From: Pleurotus djamor
Taxonomy: Eukaryota > Basidiomycota > Agaricomycetes > Agaricales > Pleurotaceae
Length of the DNA stretch: 64,000 nucleotides
Assembly (NCBI GenBank): GCA_029747585.1
Contig: JAPEVF010000101.1
Location: 1 to 64,000 of the forward strand
Reading direction: 5' to 3'
In this document: piece by piece, positions 1-11,400 of the stretch
Position numbering within the stretch: the stretch's first letter is position 1
Layout: every line of letters starts with the position of its first letter
Made by a program: the position numbers and the translations under genes
The notes under the pieces: generated by a model
Databases searched by the model: none
Told to the model about the DNA's origin: nothing
Seen by the model: the letters and a program-made list of their open reading frames with translations, nothing else

Positions 1-1090
1 GACCCTGTGGTTCCCCTCGAGGATCCTCCCAAGACCTTGATAGAGTGGGCTGTTCTCATCCTCAACACTCCACATCCTGTTTTGAAGGTGCGTCCAACAC
101 CCAGAGCCAATGACACATGGGAATTCATCTATAATCTATAGGTTGAACGCACCAGACACGCCGTCCACCTTTTCCGAACGGGTCAACTATTATCGATCGG
201 TCACAAATCCAAATCGGCTCCACGTCCTCCTGAAGTTCCACCTCGCGATGAGAACTGGATGCGTCAACAGGCGGTCGACCCGGCAAAACTAAAGAGCACG
301 AAGAAGAACAGAGCCGTGATGCTTCATGCGTTAGCGAACATCGAGCAATGGGCGTGAGTACTTACCATTTATCTACACATTCTTCAATAATCAACATCAT
401 ATTCCAGAATCGACCTCGCGTAAGTGTCATGTCTCTCAAGATCGAGACGCTCTGACACTGCAACATAGGTGGGATATAGTGGCGCGATTCGGTCCAACAC
501 ATCCTGCCCTACCGCCATCCTTCTTCTCTGATTTTACTAAGATGGCACTCGACGAGTCCAAACATTTCACTCTCCTTACTTCACGGCTCTCCGAAATATC
601 CCCAGCCACACCGTACGGATCTCTTCCCGTGCACGCGTCGCTCTGGCTTTCTGCCCAAGCCACATTCGCCTCCCTCCGTTCTCGTCTAGCCATCATCCAT
701 CTCGTTCATGAAGCCAGAGGGTTGGATGTTAACCCCAAAACAATCGAACGGTTCAGAAAGGTGGGAGATGGAGAAACCGTAGATGTCTTGGAAATTGTAC
801 ACGCTGATGAGGTGACGCACGTCACAACGGGGCATAGGTGGTTCACATGGGTCTGCGATCAGGAGAGTGAGGCCTGTGGAAGGGTCGTGGATCCTGTGCA
901 AGCATTTAGGGAAGAAGTGAGGAAAGGTTGGAGAGGCGAAGTCAAGGGCCCATTCAATAAGGAGGATCGAGAGAGGGCCGGCCTGACGCCTGATTTTTAC
1001 GAGAACCTCAAAGGAGAAGCAGGAAATGATTTGGTGACACGAGGAGGTGACCAGGGAGCGGCGAAGGTAACCGTTGGCTACGACGTATAA
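1..1090 (+). CDS. DUF455 ferritin-like protein, 5' truncated by window edge
   Basis: Four exons can be read: 1-87, 142-353, 408-419 and 469-1090, each bounded by gt and ag and joining in one frame (for example A-W-D-I-V across the last junction). The first exon enters from outside the window, so the start codon is not seen. The last exon holds the diagnostic stretch ERFRKVGDGETVDVLEIVHA followed by DEVTHVTTGHRWFTWVC. This matches the C-terminal half of the DUF455 (PF04305) family, a ferritin-like four-helix fold whose conserved Glu and His residues (E, HADEVTH) are expected to bind metal. The molecular role is not established in fungi. The gene ends in TAA at 1088-1090 and converges on the permease downstream (about 110 bp between stops). 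Family assignment is strong; function is unknown. Confidence 0.85.
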
Positions 1091-1198
1091 TTCATTATAC
1101 TTGAAAATCTGGCTTTTCTCCGATAGCCATTTAGAAGTATAAGCATCATGTATGTATTTCCGTAAGATCATCAATCAGTCGTGAGTGTATATAACGGT

Positions 1199-3540
1199 CT
1201 AGAATTCTTTGTGTTTCTCTGCTTCTCCAGGCTCCATAACATTGACACCCATTTCCTCCGCTAACGAGGGTGACCGTCAGATCAATTCACGAGAGAGAAA
1301 TATCAAGCTCACCAGCAATCTGCTTGACTGGACCAGTAAACCATTTCCTTGCACTCAACAACCAGAATCCCAAGCTATAAACGATTACGATTCCAACTGC
1401 AACAATGGCGTAGTTGAGTGTCTGGGAGTCGACAGGCTGGTGGGGGAGATTCATTAGGGGGAGACTGATGAAATGTATCGAAGAGAGAAAAACTCACATT
1501 GATCTGGGGGAGGATGAATGCGATTGAGATGAAGATGATCCACAAGACAGCGCCGATGGCCACAGGATATGAGAAAACGCCCAGATGGAAAGGCCCTTTC
1601 TTGAACTCATGGCGGTAAATGACACGAAGCGCGATTGGGATACCTATAGATACCATGAGATGGGAACGGTTTTGGTGCGAAAGATGCTCACCATATGAGA
1701 TATACAATCCAATGGTGGCGATACTCGTAGCGGCAGCAAAGGCCACTGAGCTTCCTAGACTGGGGAGACCTAGGATAAAGCTCAAGGTGCAAGCGAGCCA
1801 GACAGTGCGGATAGGCGATTTCCATTGCGTGCTAACTTTGCTGAAGAACTTGTGTCCAGGGATCCCACCATCGCGTGCAAAAGCATACATCATTCGGGAA
1901 TTGGAAGTGATGGAAAATGTACTACAACGTTGTCAGTGATGGCTTTAAACCGCGAAAATGGGATGTAGACATACCCACAGAAGTACATAGCGCCGATGAC
2001 TATGACCTACGAACGGGGTCAGATTATTAGAGGTTGCAACAAGGATAGACTTTACTGACCATCAAAACGATCGCGCCGTTCTCTCCAACGGTGTCTAAGA
2101 ATATCTGGGCAACTGGTTCACCAGTGGCCGAATTAATCGTTCTGTCAAGGTCCTGGATAGAGAACAGTAGCCCAAGGAGAAGGAACCAGCCTAGGACAGC
2201 TGAGACGCCAATAGCCATGACAATGCCGATTGAACCAGACATCGCAGCGTTGCGTGTCTCTTCGGTCATCTAGGAGGCGATAATTCCAGCGTTTGATATC
2301 AAGGAGGGTAGAAGAGCACCTACGTGTGCACTTGCATCGAAGCCTGTCAGTGTGTACTGGGCCATAAGGATGCCAATAACAACAAGGTAGGCAGGACTAG
2401 CCCTGTCACCCCAACCGACGCCATTGACACCAGTCCCGTCGATTATGGTTCGGAAGACAAATGTCCCCGATTGGTGAGTTGGAGCCTTGGCTAAAATGGC
2501 TACGACAAGAGAGAACGTTCCAACGGCGTGCCACCACACAGATATATTGTTCAGATGTTTGAGTAATCGCACTCCAAACGTGTTGATTATTCCTACTAAG
2601 ATGTCAGAAACAACAGCACTGATTACTCTGATCATGCTTGGGCACCTTGCGTGATAAGGACGGCAGCATAGATGCCAATGGTTGTCTTTTCGTTTGGAAC
2701 AAAGCCTGTCTTGAGTTCCGATGCAGTTGAAATGAATGTTGCACATGCGAAGCTATAGCATGACGGGGTCGCGTAAGCGAGATGTCGAAGGAGTGGTTAA
2801 AGAATAGAGAAGGGACCACCTGATACCTGTGGTGACAGCAACTTGGCCTAGTAGGTTGAACCAGCCTGTTATCCATGACGCGAATGCCGCGTGCTCTGGG
2901 CGGGAGAGCATAGCTGCCCAGAAGTAGGGGCCACCGGATGTTGGGTGTGCGCTGCGAGGAACATCGAGTATTGAGGTCGGATTCCATTCAGGAGGGCTTA
3001 CCTGCAGACTTCTGTAGAATTTGTCAGACCCAGAGCAAATAGGATACGATGAGCGGAACTCGCCTGCCATGGCCAATCCAACTAGCATAGTCGCAAAAGC
3101 TGTTAATTGTTCATGTCAGTAATGAACTTTGAAGGGGTCTAATGCGACGAACAAACCACTACCCAGCCCCACACCATTACTGTCGGACCGCCGGTGTTCT
3201 AAGAGAACGTGTCAATAGACCGACTTCGAATCGGTACAAATGGAACTGACTAATCCATATAAGAAGAGTGAGGGTATTCCTGTGATGACGCTGATGATGG
3301 AGAAGGACACGCCGAAGTTCTGAAAAAGTCAGATCAGAGAAGGTCTACCAACGTGGACTATTCTTACCTGTAGCAATCCCAGTTCACGCCTTTAGGGTCA
3401 TCCCACCCACGTCAGGTTCAGACGAATTACCCATTACATCAATGGTCGACTCACTTGAGCTCCTGCTTATATCCCATCCTCGCCAGCTCCATCTCATCCC
3501 CGCCCAAATCTCCAACTCTCTGAACCTCTTCGTCACCTTT
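1199..3540 (-). CDS. Amino-acid/GABA-type permease (APC superfamily), N-terminus unresolved
   Basis: A minus-strand gene with many short introns encodes a polytopic transporter. In protein order the sequence shows ARMGYKQELK then a junction to RELGLLQ and NFGVSFSII, then GLAMAGE, PTSGGPYFWAAMLSRPEH, FASWITGWFNLLGQVAVTTG, a FDASAHV-type segment, MMYAFARDGGIPGHKFFSKV, and a last helix NYAIVAVGIVIVYSLGFWLL. These are hallmarks of fungal UGA4/BAT1-like permeases of the APC superfamily, which carry amino acids, GABA or choline across the plasma or vacuolar membrane. The last exon after an intron ends EAEKHKEF and TAG at 1199-1201. The frame is open past GDEEVQRVGDLGGDEMELARM at about 3540, but the start lies in or beyond the N-rich stretch 3552-3597. 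Substrate cannot be told from sequence. Confidence 0.82.
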
Positions 3541-3551
3541 TAGGGTGTTTG

Positions 3552-3597
3552 NATGNGCGNACATTGNCGAAGTTCANGNANGATGGTNGAGNANNNN
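3552..3597. other. Run of ambiguous bases (N)
   Basis: Scattered N bases interrupt the region where the first exon of the permease should lie. The sequence is low quality here, so neither a start codon nor a frame break can be judged. Confidence 0.9.
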
Positions 3598-3958
3598 GTG
3601 CAAAGGAGGATTGTGGACGATGGGGATGTGGTTGGATGAGAAGCTGGAGGAGGAGAGGGAGCAGGCGATCATGCTTCTTGAATTGGTCCCTGCGAGTTGG
3701 CTCTCCGCGCGGTTCTGCTGTGCTTGGCCACGAAGGAAAGAAGGGAATCGTGGGGATGGGGATGGGTAGGTTAACATTCTCGAAGCCGGGTGGTCGTGGC
3801 AGCGTCGGGTTCGAGTCCCCAAGTTTCATCGAGACCGAAGTCACCCCCCACCTCCCTCGCATATGTATCCACTCGACTCTGCCCTGCTCCCAAACCTGTG
3901 CCTATGCCAAAGAGACTCCTAAATTTGTTCATCAGAGGGAGCGGGTGGCTTGACGAAG

Positions 3959-5103
3959 CTATAAGCTTTTCGGAGCGATTCTTGGGGGATGCGTGGAGGT
4001 GGAAGCTATATTAGAAAGCTTGCCCGGAGAATCTGGGGACGGAGACAGCTAGTCAGTTAGAAAACGGAGAAGGACGTATAGATATTACGCACCAAGGTCT
4101 GCAGAGTGAAAGCCCACCAACACACTTCTCCTTGCAATTAAAGTGGTCATCCACAGCGCAACGAGGAATGATAGTCCTAGAGAAACAGCCGAGCTCGTCG
4201 GAGTACGACGTCGGGCGGAGGAGCGTGGTGGGTCAGTTGGTTGCTGTATACGACGAGGTGATCTTCTTCTAGTAGGGTACGCCGATGTTGTTCTCATGCA
4301 GAGGAAAGCGAGGAGGGGTACGCTGGCGCCGGGTAGGAGGACGCGTGTCGCTTGATGGGCATGCCGGATGAAGCGTCTAGGTGGAGGAGGCGTGTGGTGC
4401 TGAGGCTAGGATGAGATGGTGGCCGAGTCACGACTGGTTGGTCGATGTGTCGTTGTGGACCGCCGCGTTCGTCTCACTCCGGTGGGTACAACATGAGAAA
4501 AGGGCACATGTTTGTGAAGACGGATTTGAGAAGGCTTTCGTTGGAGGTCTTCATGGTCATAGCAGTGCCGCGTTTCATTCTTGGAGTTTCTTCGAAGCAA
4601 GATCCCGTTCATAGCTCCCTCTAATCGACATCTCTACGAACACGAACCAGCCGAAAAAATCTGCCCTAAACCATCCGACCTCCAAGATCATCAGCAGAGG
4701 CGAAGTGAGCAGCTGTGGGGCTACGCGGAGGGTTCCTTTGACGAGCGTAGGTGCGTAACGCTGCGAGTATAAGGTCTCGAATTCGGATGAGACGATGTCT
4801 AATAGAAGAAAAGAAAGCGGGCGTGTCAGCCAGGAAAACGAAAAAAAAAATCGCAGTAAATTTCACGCACCATGGAACGGGTATGACTACCGACACGTTC
4901 GACGAAACACAGGATGAGCTTTGAAGTGGAGAAAGATGGTTACAATGACCATAGAGAAAGCATTTCGAAGAGGTACAAGCGGAGGGAGATGGTGCCAGTG
5001 GTGCGGAGGAAAGTTGTGTTTGGTTCCGCTTGGCCTTGGCGACAGCTTCGACCGAAATGGCCGAGTCTCCTTCCTCCTTTCTCATTTCTGATTTTTCTGT
5101 CAT
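3959..5103 (-). CDS. Possible membrane-protein gene, unrecognised
   Basis: I do not recognise this gene. Several minus-strand segments look coding once introns are assumed. Near 4850-4620 a hydrophobic stretch reads LILCFVERV, then DIVSSEFETLYSQRYAPTLV, then MILEVGWFRADFFGWFVFVE. A second segment near 4300-4090 contains AVSLGLSFLVALWMTTLIAR. Reading through a donor at about 4096 and an acceptor near 4034, the C-terminus would be PGKLSNIASTST and so on to a TAG at 3959-3961. The exon chain is not unique: alternative frames stay open around 4870-5000, no start is clear, and no family motif is visible. It could be one intron-rich gene or parts of two. Confidence 0.3.
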
Positions 5104-5129
5104 CTTTTGTTGTTTTTGCTCTCATCGTC

Positions 5130-8100
5130 CTTCAACTGGAGCTTTCTTCAATATGAATGCGAGATGGGCAGGACGAGTACAATAAGGGACCACGAAGTCA
5201 CAGACAAGCCCTTGGCCTCCTTTTTGTGCAATTTACCTGCACGCATCCCAACAAAAAAGGTGTCCTGTACCGTCACTTGTCATAGTACTTTCGCTCGCTG
5301 CTCGCCCTGTTTTATCTCTTCGGCATTGGCATTGCTCAATTTGACCTGACTTTGTGGCATTCCTGACCAAGGTTGCGGTTTCGTGTAGAGCTAATACTAC
5401 TCCCCCTCGAAAGACATTTTGTGCTGGATCAACTCCGTGGGTTTTCAAGACGTTCTTCCTGCTCATCAATGACGACGGTTCATCAGATTGTCTATGTTTT
5501 GACTCATTCCAACTCAAGAGGATCTCAAACCGTACGCATGCTCGCCATGAACGTTGAACGTTGAACCACGATCCACTTTCCCTGGGATTTTTCCCACTTT
5601 CGCATTGTTGATACCTTTGCGGTAGAGACCCTGTCCATTCTTCGACTCATAAATGTTACGCTCCCCTTCATACACAGCGGCTATCGAAGTATGTATTCGC
5701 AAACATTCCAACCCCTTCCGATAAGATTCCTCCGTCACATCGCTTTTCATGACGCTGACATGGATGAAGTAGTAGGAATGATCTCCATCCCCATGTACAT
5801 CATACGTCCCCACGAGAAAAATATGTGCGTTCGCCGCTGCTCAAGACTGCTCATTGATCTGTTACCTGCGTTGTGCAGAACCGCCACATCCACCAAAAAG
5901 GCACAGGAACGTCATAGCACGAAAGCGAACCGACATCGTTAGCTGGCATCGTCACTAGTGAAGCATACGATGCGAACCCAATGGAGTACCCAGGTTGAGG
6001 ATTGTGTTTCGTGTCGGCTTAGAGACCTTTCACAAGAGTGGAGACGAGAAAGGAAAGTAGGGAGAGAGTTGACCCAAGTGAAGAAGTACGAAACGAGACC
6101 GGCGACTCGAGAACGAGAACCGAAGCTGAGAATGAGAACTGGGTACTGAGAATTTGGGACCAGGAATTTGAGAACCTTGAAGCTTGAGCTTGAATTTTGA
6201 AATGCGAGTTAGCTAAAGCCGACTGAATGCGCGGAATCATGGTGTGGACTAGAAAGCTGAAGCGAAAACGAAAGAGGAGGAATTTATCGGAACCGTTAGG
6301 TAGACCGTTGCATTTATAACTCAGATTCCAAGACGATCGAAGACAGGTGGCACCATTGTAGCGTCGGGAACCATTATTCGAGTTATTCGCGAGGGCAAAA
6401 ACGAGCACGGTGATAAGACTGCATTTACTGTCAGAGTCGGCGAAAGGGCGAATCATCTAGCGAGGAGGGATCAGTCGAGATTCAATGAATTCAGAATCAG
6501 CGAACCAGTCCATACTTCCAATGCGGCGTCACGTTTGCAAAGAAAAAAGAAGGCGCAAGCAAGACTTGAATTTCGGTTTGGATTTCGTGGATTAGATATC
6601 TTGAGGCTTTCGCGCGAGGAGAGGGGAGAAAGGGGAGAGGGGATCGGAGAGTTGACCCAAGGGAATAGAAACGAAGCTAGAGATAGTAGGACAGGGGACT
6701 GGAAACGATATCCAGAACGACGAGAGCGAGCCTTCAAAGAAAAGGAGTCTGAGAGAATTAAAGCTTGAGATCCTCAGAGGCAGGATAACTATAGCTAAGA
6801 TCCACGGCCAAGCTATGATGTACATCTTGAGGGAATCACTCGCAGTGAGAATAAAGGAGGAGACCACGGATGGGGACAGCAGTCGACATCACGGAGGCAT
6901 CCATGGAGGAGGGATCAATCGAGATCAACGTACTTCGAAGTAAGAATAAACGAAACGACGGGTATGCCGTAACGTGAAAGTTTGAACTCTTGAGTCGTTC
7001 TTCGTCTTCCTTCACACCGTAGTGGGATGGACTTCGACTCCAGAAAACACCGTTTGTTCCGTCATATCGCGGTCCGTGGTGTGCTAAGTTGAGTCATGCA
7101 TCGGTCAACCAATTCGAGTAAGTGTAAAACGTACCTTCAAAGATTCGCCTAGACGAGACCAGTAAATGGCTGGGTAATAGCGAGAAGACAGCGCGAAGAT
7201 TGTCTATTCGGTCCTGCTGGACTGTTCTCTACCATGAGTAGGGTATATGCGCCCGTTTATCCTAGCGATGTGAGCGAGAACGCCGAGAAGAATGATGAAA
7301 GAGGGCATTAGATCTGACTGTCACTCTGCTGTCTACGAAGGTACCGAGTGCGAGGAGGTAAAGAACCTGATAAGGATCGAAGAGAGCAGTAGAGGTGGCA
7401 AGTAAGTCACTAGGAAGAGAAGGTACTAGTAGGGTAAAGGCGGACGAAAGTGGTGACTGTACGCGTCGCCGAATAGCACCGAAAGGTGGGCCGGGGGCTT
7501 GGTTGTAGCAAAAGGCGTAGTCGGTGTTGAGACAAACCAAAACTGTTGAATGAGAAGGTTCATGGGTAGAGGCAATGACGTGAGTTAGGTCGAAGAGCAT
7601 AGGAGGGATGGATAGACAGAATCAGTGAACGGGGATGAGAGAGACGGCTACAACGGATGGTCCAGTGGTCGGACATCTGCGTGCTGCTGGTATCGGAACG
7701 ATGAAGACGCTCCATAGTCTGGGACGTTGTCACAAAAGCTCGGGATAGCCCAAGTTGTCATCATTCCAGCTACCGATAGCAAAGAGGAGGCACTCGGATA
7801 TAAGGAAACAGTGTTGGCGTCGGCGATGGCGGTGAAGAGGAGGTCGAGTTCGTTGGTGTGAAGAGGAGAAAAAAAAGAGAGCTGGGTCTCGATTCCCCAC
7901 GACCAATCGAATGACGTCTTCTTCCCCGCCTTCGGGTTTCCACTCTCCACGGATTCTCTTCCCTCTGTGGTTTCCGTGGCAAAGTCGAAACCAATTCAAG
8001 CCCTCTGCTCCTCGCTCCTAGTCCCTTGAGATTTCCTTGTTCCTAGTCTCTGTCCTTTACACCGTCCCCCTTCGCCCCTCCGAACGTATTCTGTCATGAC

Positions 8101-8450
8101 ACCGTCAATGAATCTGAGATCTCGCTTCTGCTGGACGATATCATACTCGTTCGATACACAATCCCACCACTCCCTTCTCGTTCTTCGAGTTTCTATCCAA
8201 GCCACATGAATGCAACTTTCACGGCTGCGACATTTCTCTTCGCACAGCTGGACCTTGTAGACACTCTATCCCTTCCCTCCATCCCTGTGATTGTCCTTCC
8301 CGTCATCGCACTCCCGGTGCTTGGATGGCTTTCATCATGATTGTCGTCTTCATATTGTATCGCAACGGACGCATAAAGGGTACGCATATGCGCCTGCACC
8401 ATCTCTGGCTATAACACGTCGTATATACTCTGTTGAGGTTCATTGGCATA
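5130..8450. other. About 3.3 kb with no supported gene
   Basis: Only short open frames occur on both strands, none with recognisable motifs or convincing exon chains. Minus-strand frames around 7260-7600 and 8000-8400 are open for 70-110 codons but show no family signal. The stretch 6025-6930 contains a decayed duplication, described separately. It may be old transposon sequence or long intergenic DNA. Confidence 0.5.
6025..6930. repeat. Decayed direct duplication (two diverged units)
   Basis: Two purine-rich blocks share ordered words. Near 6035-6080 there is a GAGACGAGAAAGG-like run followed by GAGAGTTGACCCAAG. Near 6610-6665 there is GGGAGAAAGGGGAG followed by the same GAGAGTTGACCCAAG. 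A second shared word follows each block (GAGGAGGGATCAGTCGAGAT at about 6460 against GAGGAGGGATCAATCGAGAT at about 6906). Order and spacing are roughly kept, which suggests two copies of one element of about 450-580 bp, heavily diverged. Confidence 0.45.
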
Positions 8451-8461
8451 GAGTATGTATG

Positions 8462-11400
8462 CTAGAGCTTTCCCGCGAGCTGGGGATGGTTTTGTGGACG
8501 TGGCGTGTAGCCTATAAGAGCCGCCCCTNGCGATCGCGACCACCACANGCGCCGCCCGGAATAAAGNGAAANGGCCACGCCAGCAACAACGAGGGCAACA
8601 TCGACAACCCTAGTTCAAGAATATTAGTGATTGTAGGATATGGATGAGTGAAAGACCATACCAGTGCCACCAAGGAGCATTTCCGTTGACGTCGACGTAG
8701 TTGACAGGGTCGTTTGCAGAAAACGTGTACATATTGAACTTGGATGGAGTTAAGCGATCTAGCGAGACTGGGTAGTCGTCAAGGGTTAGGAACCGAGATA
8801 CCTAAGAAAGTGGTTATTCTCGAGCAGGAGGTTAAGGCAAAGGTTATACTCACAGAAGGATCATAGAATCTGGCACCGAAGTAATACATCCCTTCGAAGA
8901 CCTCTTTCCCTGAGAATTTGTATCGCGAAACGTCAGGACCTTTGGTTTGAACAAGGGCCCCATGTGCGTCATATGAGTATTGCGTGGTGATCTTGCCAGA
9001 CGTGTCCGAAGCAGCGACAACACTGCCCTGGTTGTTAACGTGGTTGTAATAGACATTGGTCTGCGTAGTTGCACCTGGAGGAGGAGCATGAGGGAATGGG
9101 AGGATGATGTCAACAACATCATGAACAACTTCTCCAACAGTGCCGACGACGGTTCCTACAATGCCAAACAAACCGCGTTGCGGAGGTGGGGAAGATTTGA
9201 CTGTGGGCTTTGGACTGACCACAGTTGATACAGAGGCCAGGCGCTGTTTATGGAATAGGTACGACGTATGCGTAGACCCGCCAGCGGGAGTCACCTCGAC
9301 ATCGTAGTATTGGTTGGGATAAATTCTGATATTGCCGTTGGCCAACTTTGTCTGGAGCAATTGGCCCGCAAAATCGTAGGTAAATGTCGTACCGTTGAGC
9401 TGAATGAGCCGGCCTTGAGAGTCGTACTTCATGGTGTTAGTAGCTTTCCCAGTTCGATCGAGCTTCGCAGTAACGTTGCCATCCTTGGAATACTGGAACG
9501 ATGCTTCGATGGCGCCGTTTGGTCCAATAACCTTAGTGAGCTGCCAGCCATCGTGCTCAAACTTCTTCGTGCCTTTACTAGTCAAATTCCCGCAAGCGTC
9601 ATAAGTGTACGCCTCCGAAGAACCGCCAGAAGTAAAGCGAGTGAGTCGACCTAAACCAGGGTGGGTCCCCTAATGCGTACACGAGCAATACGGACTTGAA
9701 AGCAACGCACCAGCCGGATCGTTCTCATAACCATCATTAACATTGATCTGAGCGCCCCCACCCACGCTGTACTTAGCAACACCACCGAAGGGGTCCAGGT
9801 TCCAACTTTGTTGATGCAACTGCTGGGTGCCTTTGCTCAACGCTATACTGGAGACACAGCCGTTGTACGCGAAGGAGGTAGAAGCCTTGATGCCGTTCCC
9901 ATAAGCCAGCTGTGTGGGGCGACCAAAGACGTCTTTGTAGTCAGTGAAGCTGGCGGAGGCTTGAACCGTACTTTTGTCGTCCAAGAGCTCGACTTTGTTG
10001 ACAGCGACGCCGTCGCTAAGGAATGTATTCCGTAGTTTCGATCCGTCTGGATTGGTAGCTTGGATGAGCTGTCCACCAAGCGACCAATCGTGAGACATCT
10101 TATACACATTCTTGTCAATGGTCAACGATGTCGACGTCGGTTGGCCATAGATATTGTAAGTATACGAGTGACCCAAGAATTGCGATGATAGGACCGAAGA
10201 GAGTTGCCCTTTGGCAAAGGCGCCTTCATCGTACTTGTAATTCAATGTTTCATCAGGCGATATTCTAGTGACTGGGCGCGAGGACCAATCGAACTTTGTA
10301 ACGGTCTTGGAACCACTCAGTTCGTTTGTCACTGTGTGCTCTAGCTGGTCTGCCGAGTAGGCATACACCATCTGGCTAATTTGTCGGCCCTTCGAGCCAG
10401 CCATCGTAACTGAGCGAGAAATTAGCCGCGAGAGACCATCATAACCCAGTGAAAGGGTAGCCTGTGATGGGTCGGCAACAGAGCGAACACGACCGAGCAA
10501 ATCGAAAGATGACTTGACAACCTCTCTCACTTCGTTGGTAGACTCGACGACATACGGTTTCAACAGCTTCCCGGGGGACGGATCTGAGTTAGGGAGATAA
10601 CGGAGGCCTCGTTCGACAGTGCGGTTACTGCTGGAACCATCCGAGCGAGTCTCTTTGCTACGCATCAGCCCACCTGAGAACTCATATTGGATGGATGTGA
10701 TCACAGGTTTCTGTCCGGAAGCCGCAGGGGGTGTAGACTCCGATGTGACACGGGAATGCGCATCGTAGGTGTAGACGGTGACCATGGGCTTCTCGCTGGA
10801 AAGGTAGGCCCTCGAGCGGCTAACCAAGCGGCCGTCGCCATCGTACCCAGTGTCCCGGCAAACCCACTCAGTCGAGGAGTCCGGACGAGGTTTCATCGTC
10901 TTTCGCGTCCGTTCGAGGCCGTCAATGAAGACTTTTTCGGATTGAACCAATGGTGCGTCTTTCTTCATGTTGTTCGTCATGACTGTTGAGAAAAATTGGT
11001 TCCCTTCGCGAATGTAATTCTGCTTCCTGACCACAGCCATCCCGACCCCCTCTCCACCAATGGAGACATGCTTTTGTCGTCCTAGAACATCATAGGATAT
11101 CTCCGTCTTTCTTCCATTGGGCATGGTCATTGATGAAGGTTTGCCGGAGATTGGATCAAAGGCAGAGACCTCAACAAGAGAGTTGCTGAGGCTAATGGAA
11201 GTGGTGGATGTTGAAACAAACGACGAGGTTTCGTCGTAAGCCACCTTGCGAAGCGCCGGTCCAGGACCGCTGATCGTTACCTCATTTCCGGTATCATCGA
11301 AAGCAAACTTCTTCGTTGCCCAAGTATCACCTGAGACCCAGTGGCTGGTGGAGGAAAGGTTTCGACTGAACGGAGAGTAAGTATATTTGGCTTGCTGCAA

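Noticed and set aside
3800..3825. GGTTCGAGTCCC resembling a tRNA B box
   Set aside because: The flanking bases do not form a T stem and there is no acceptor stem or A box at the right distance.
7262..7600. 112-codon minus frame
   Set aside because: No motif and no convincing exon chain around it.
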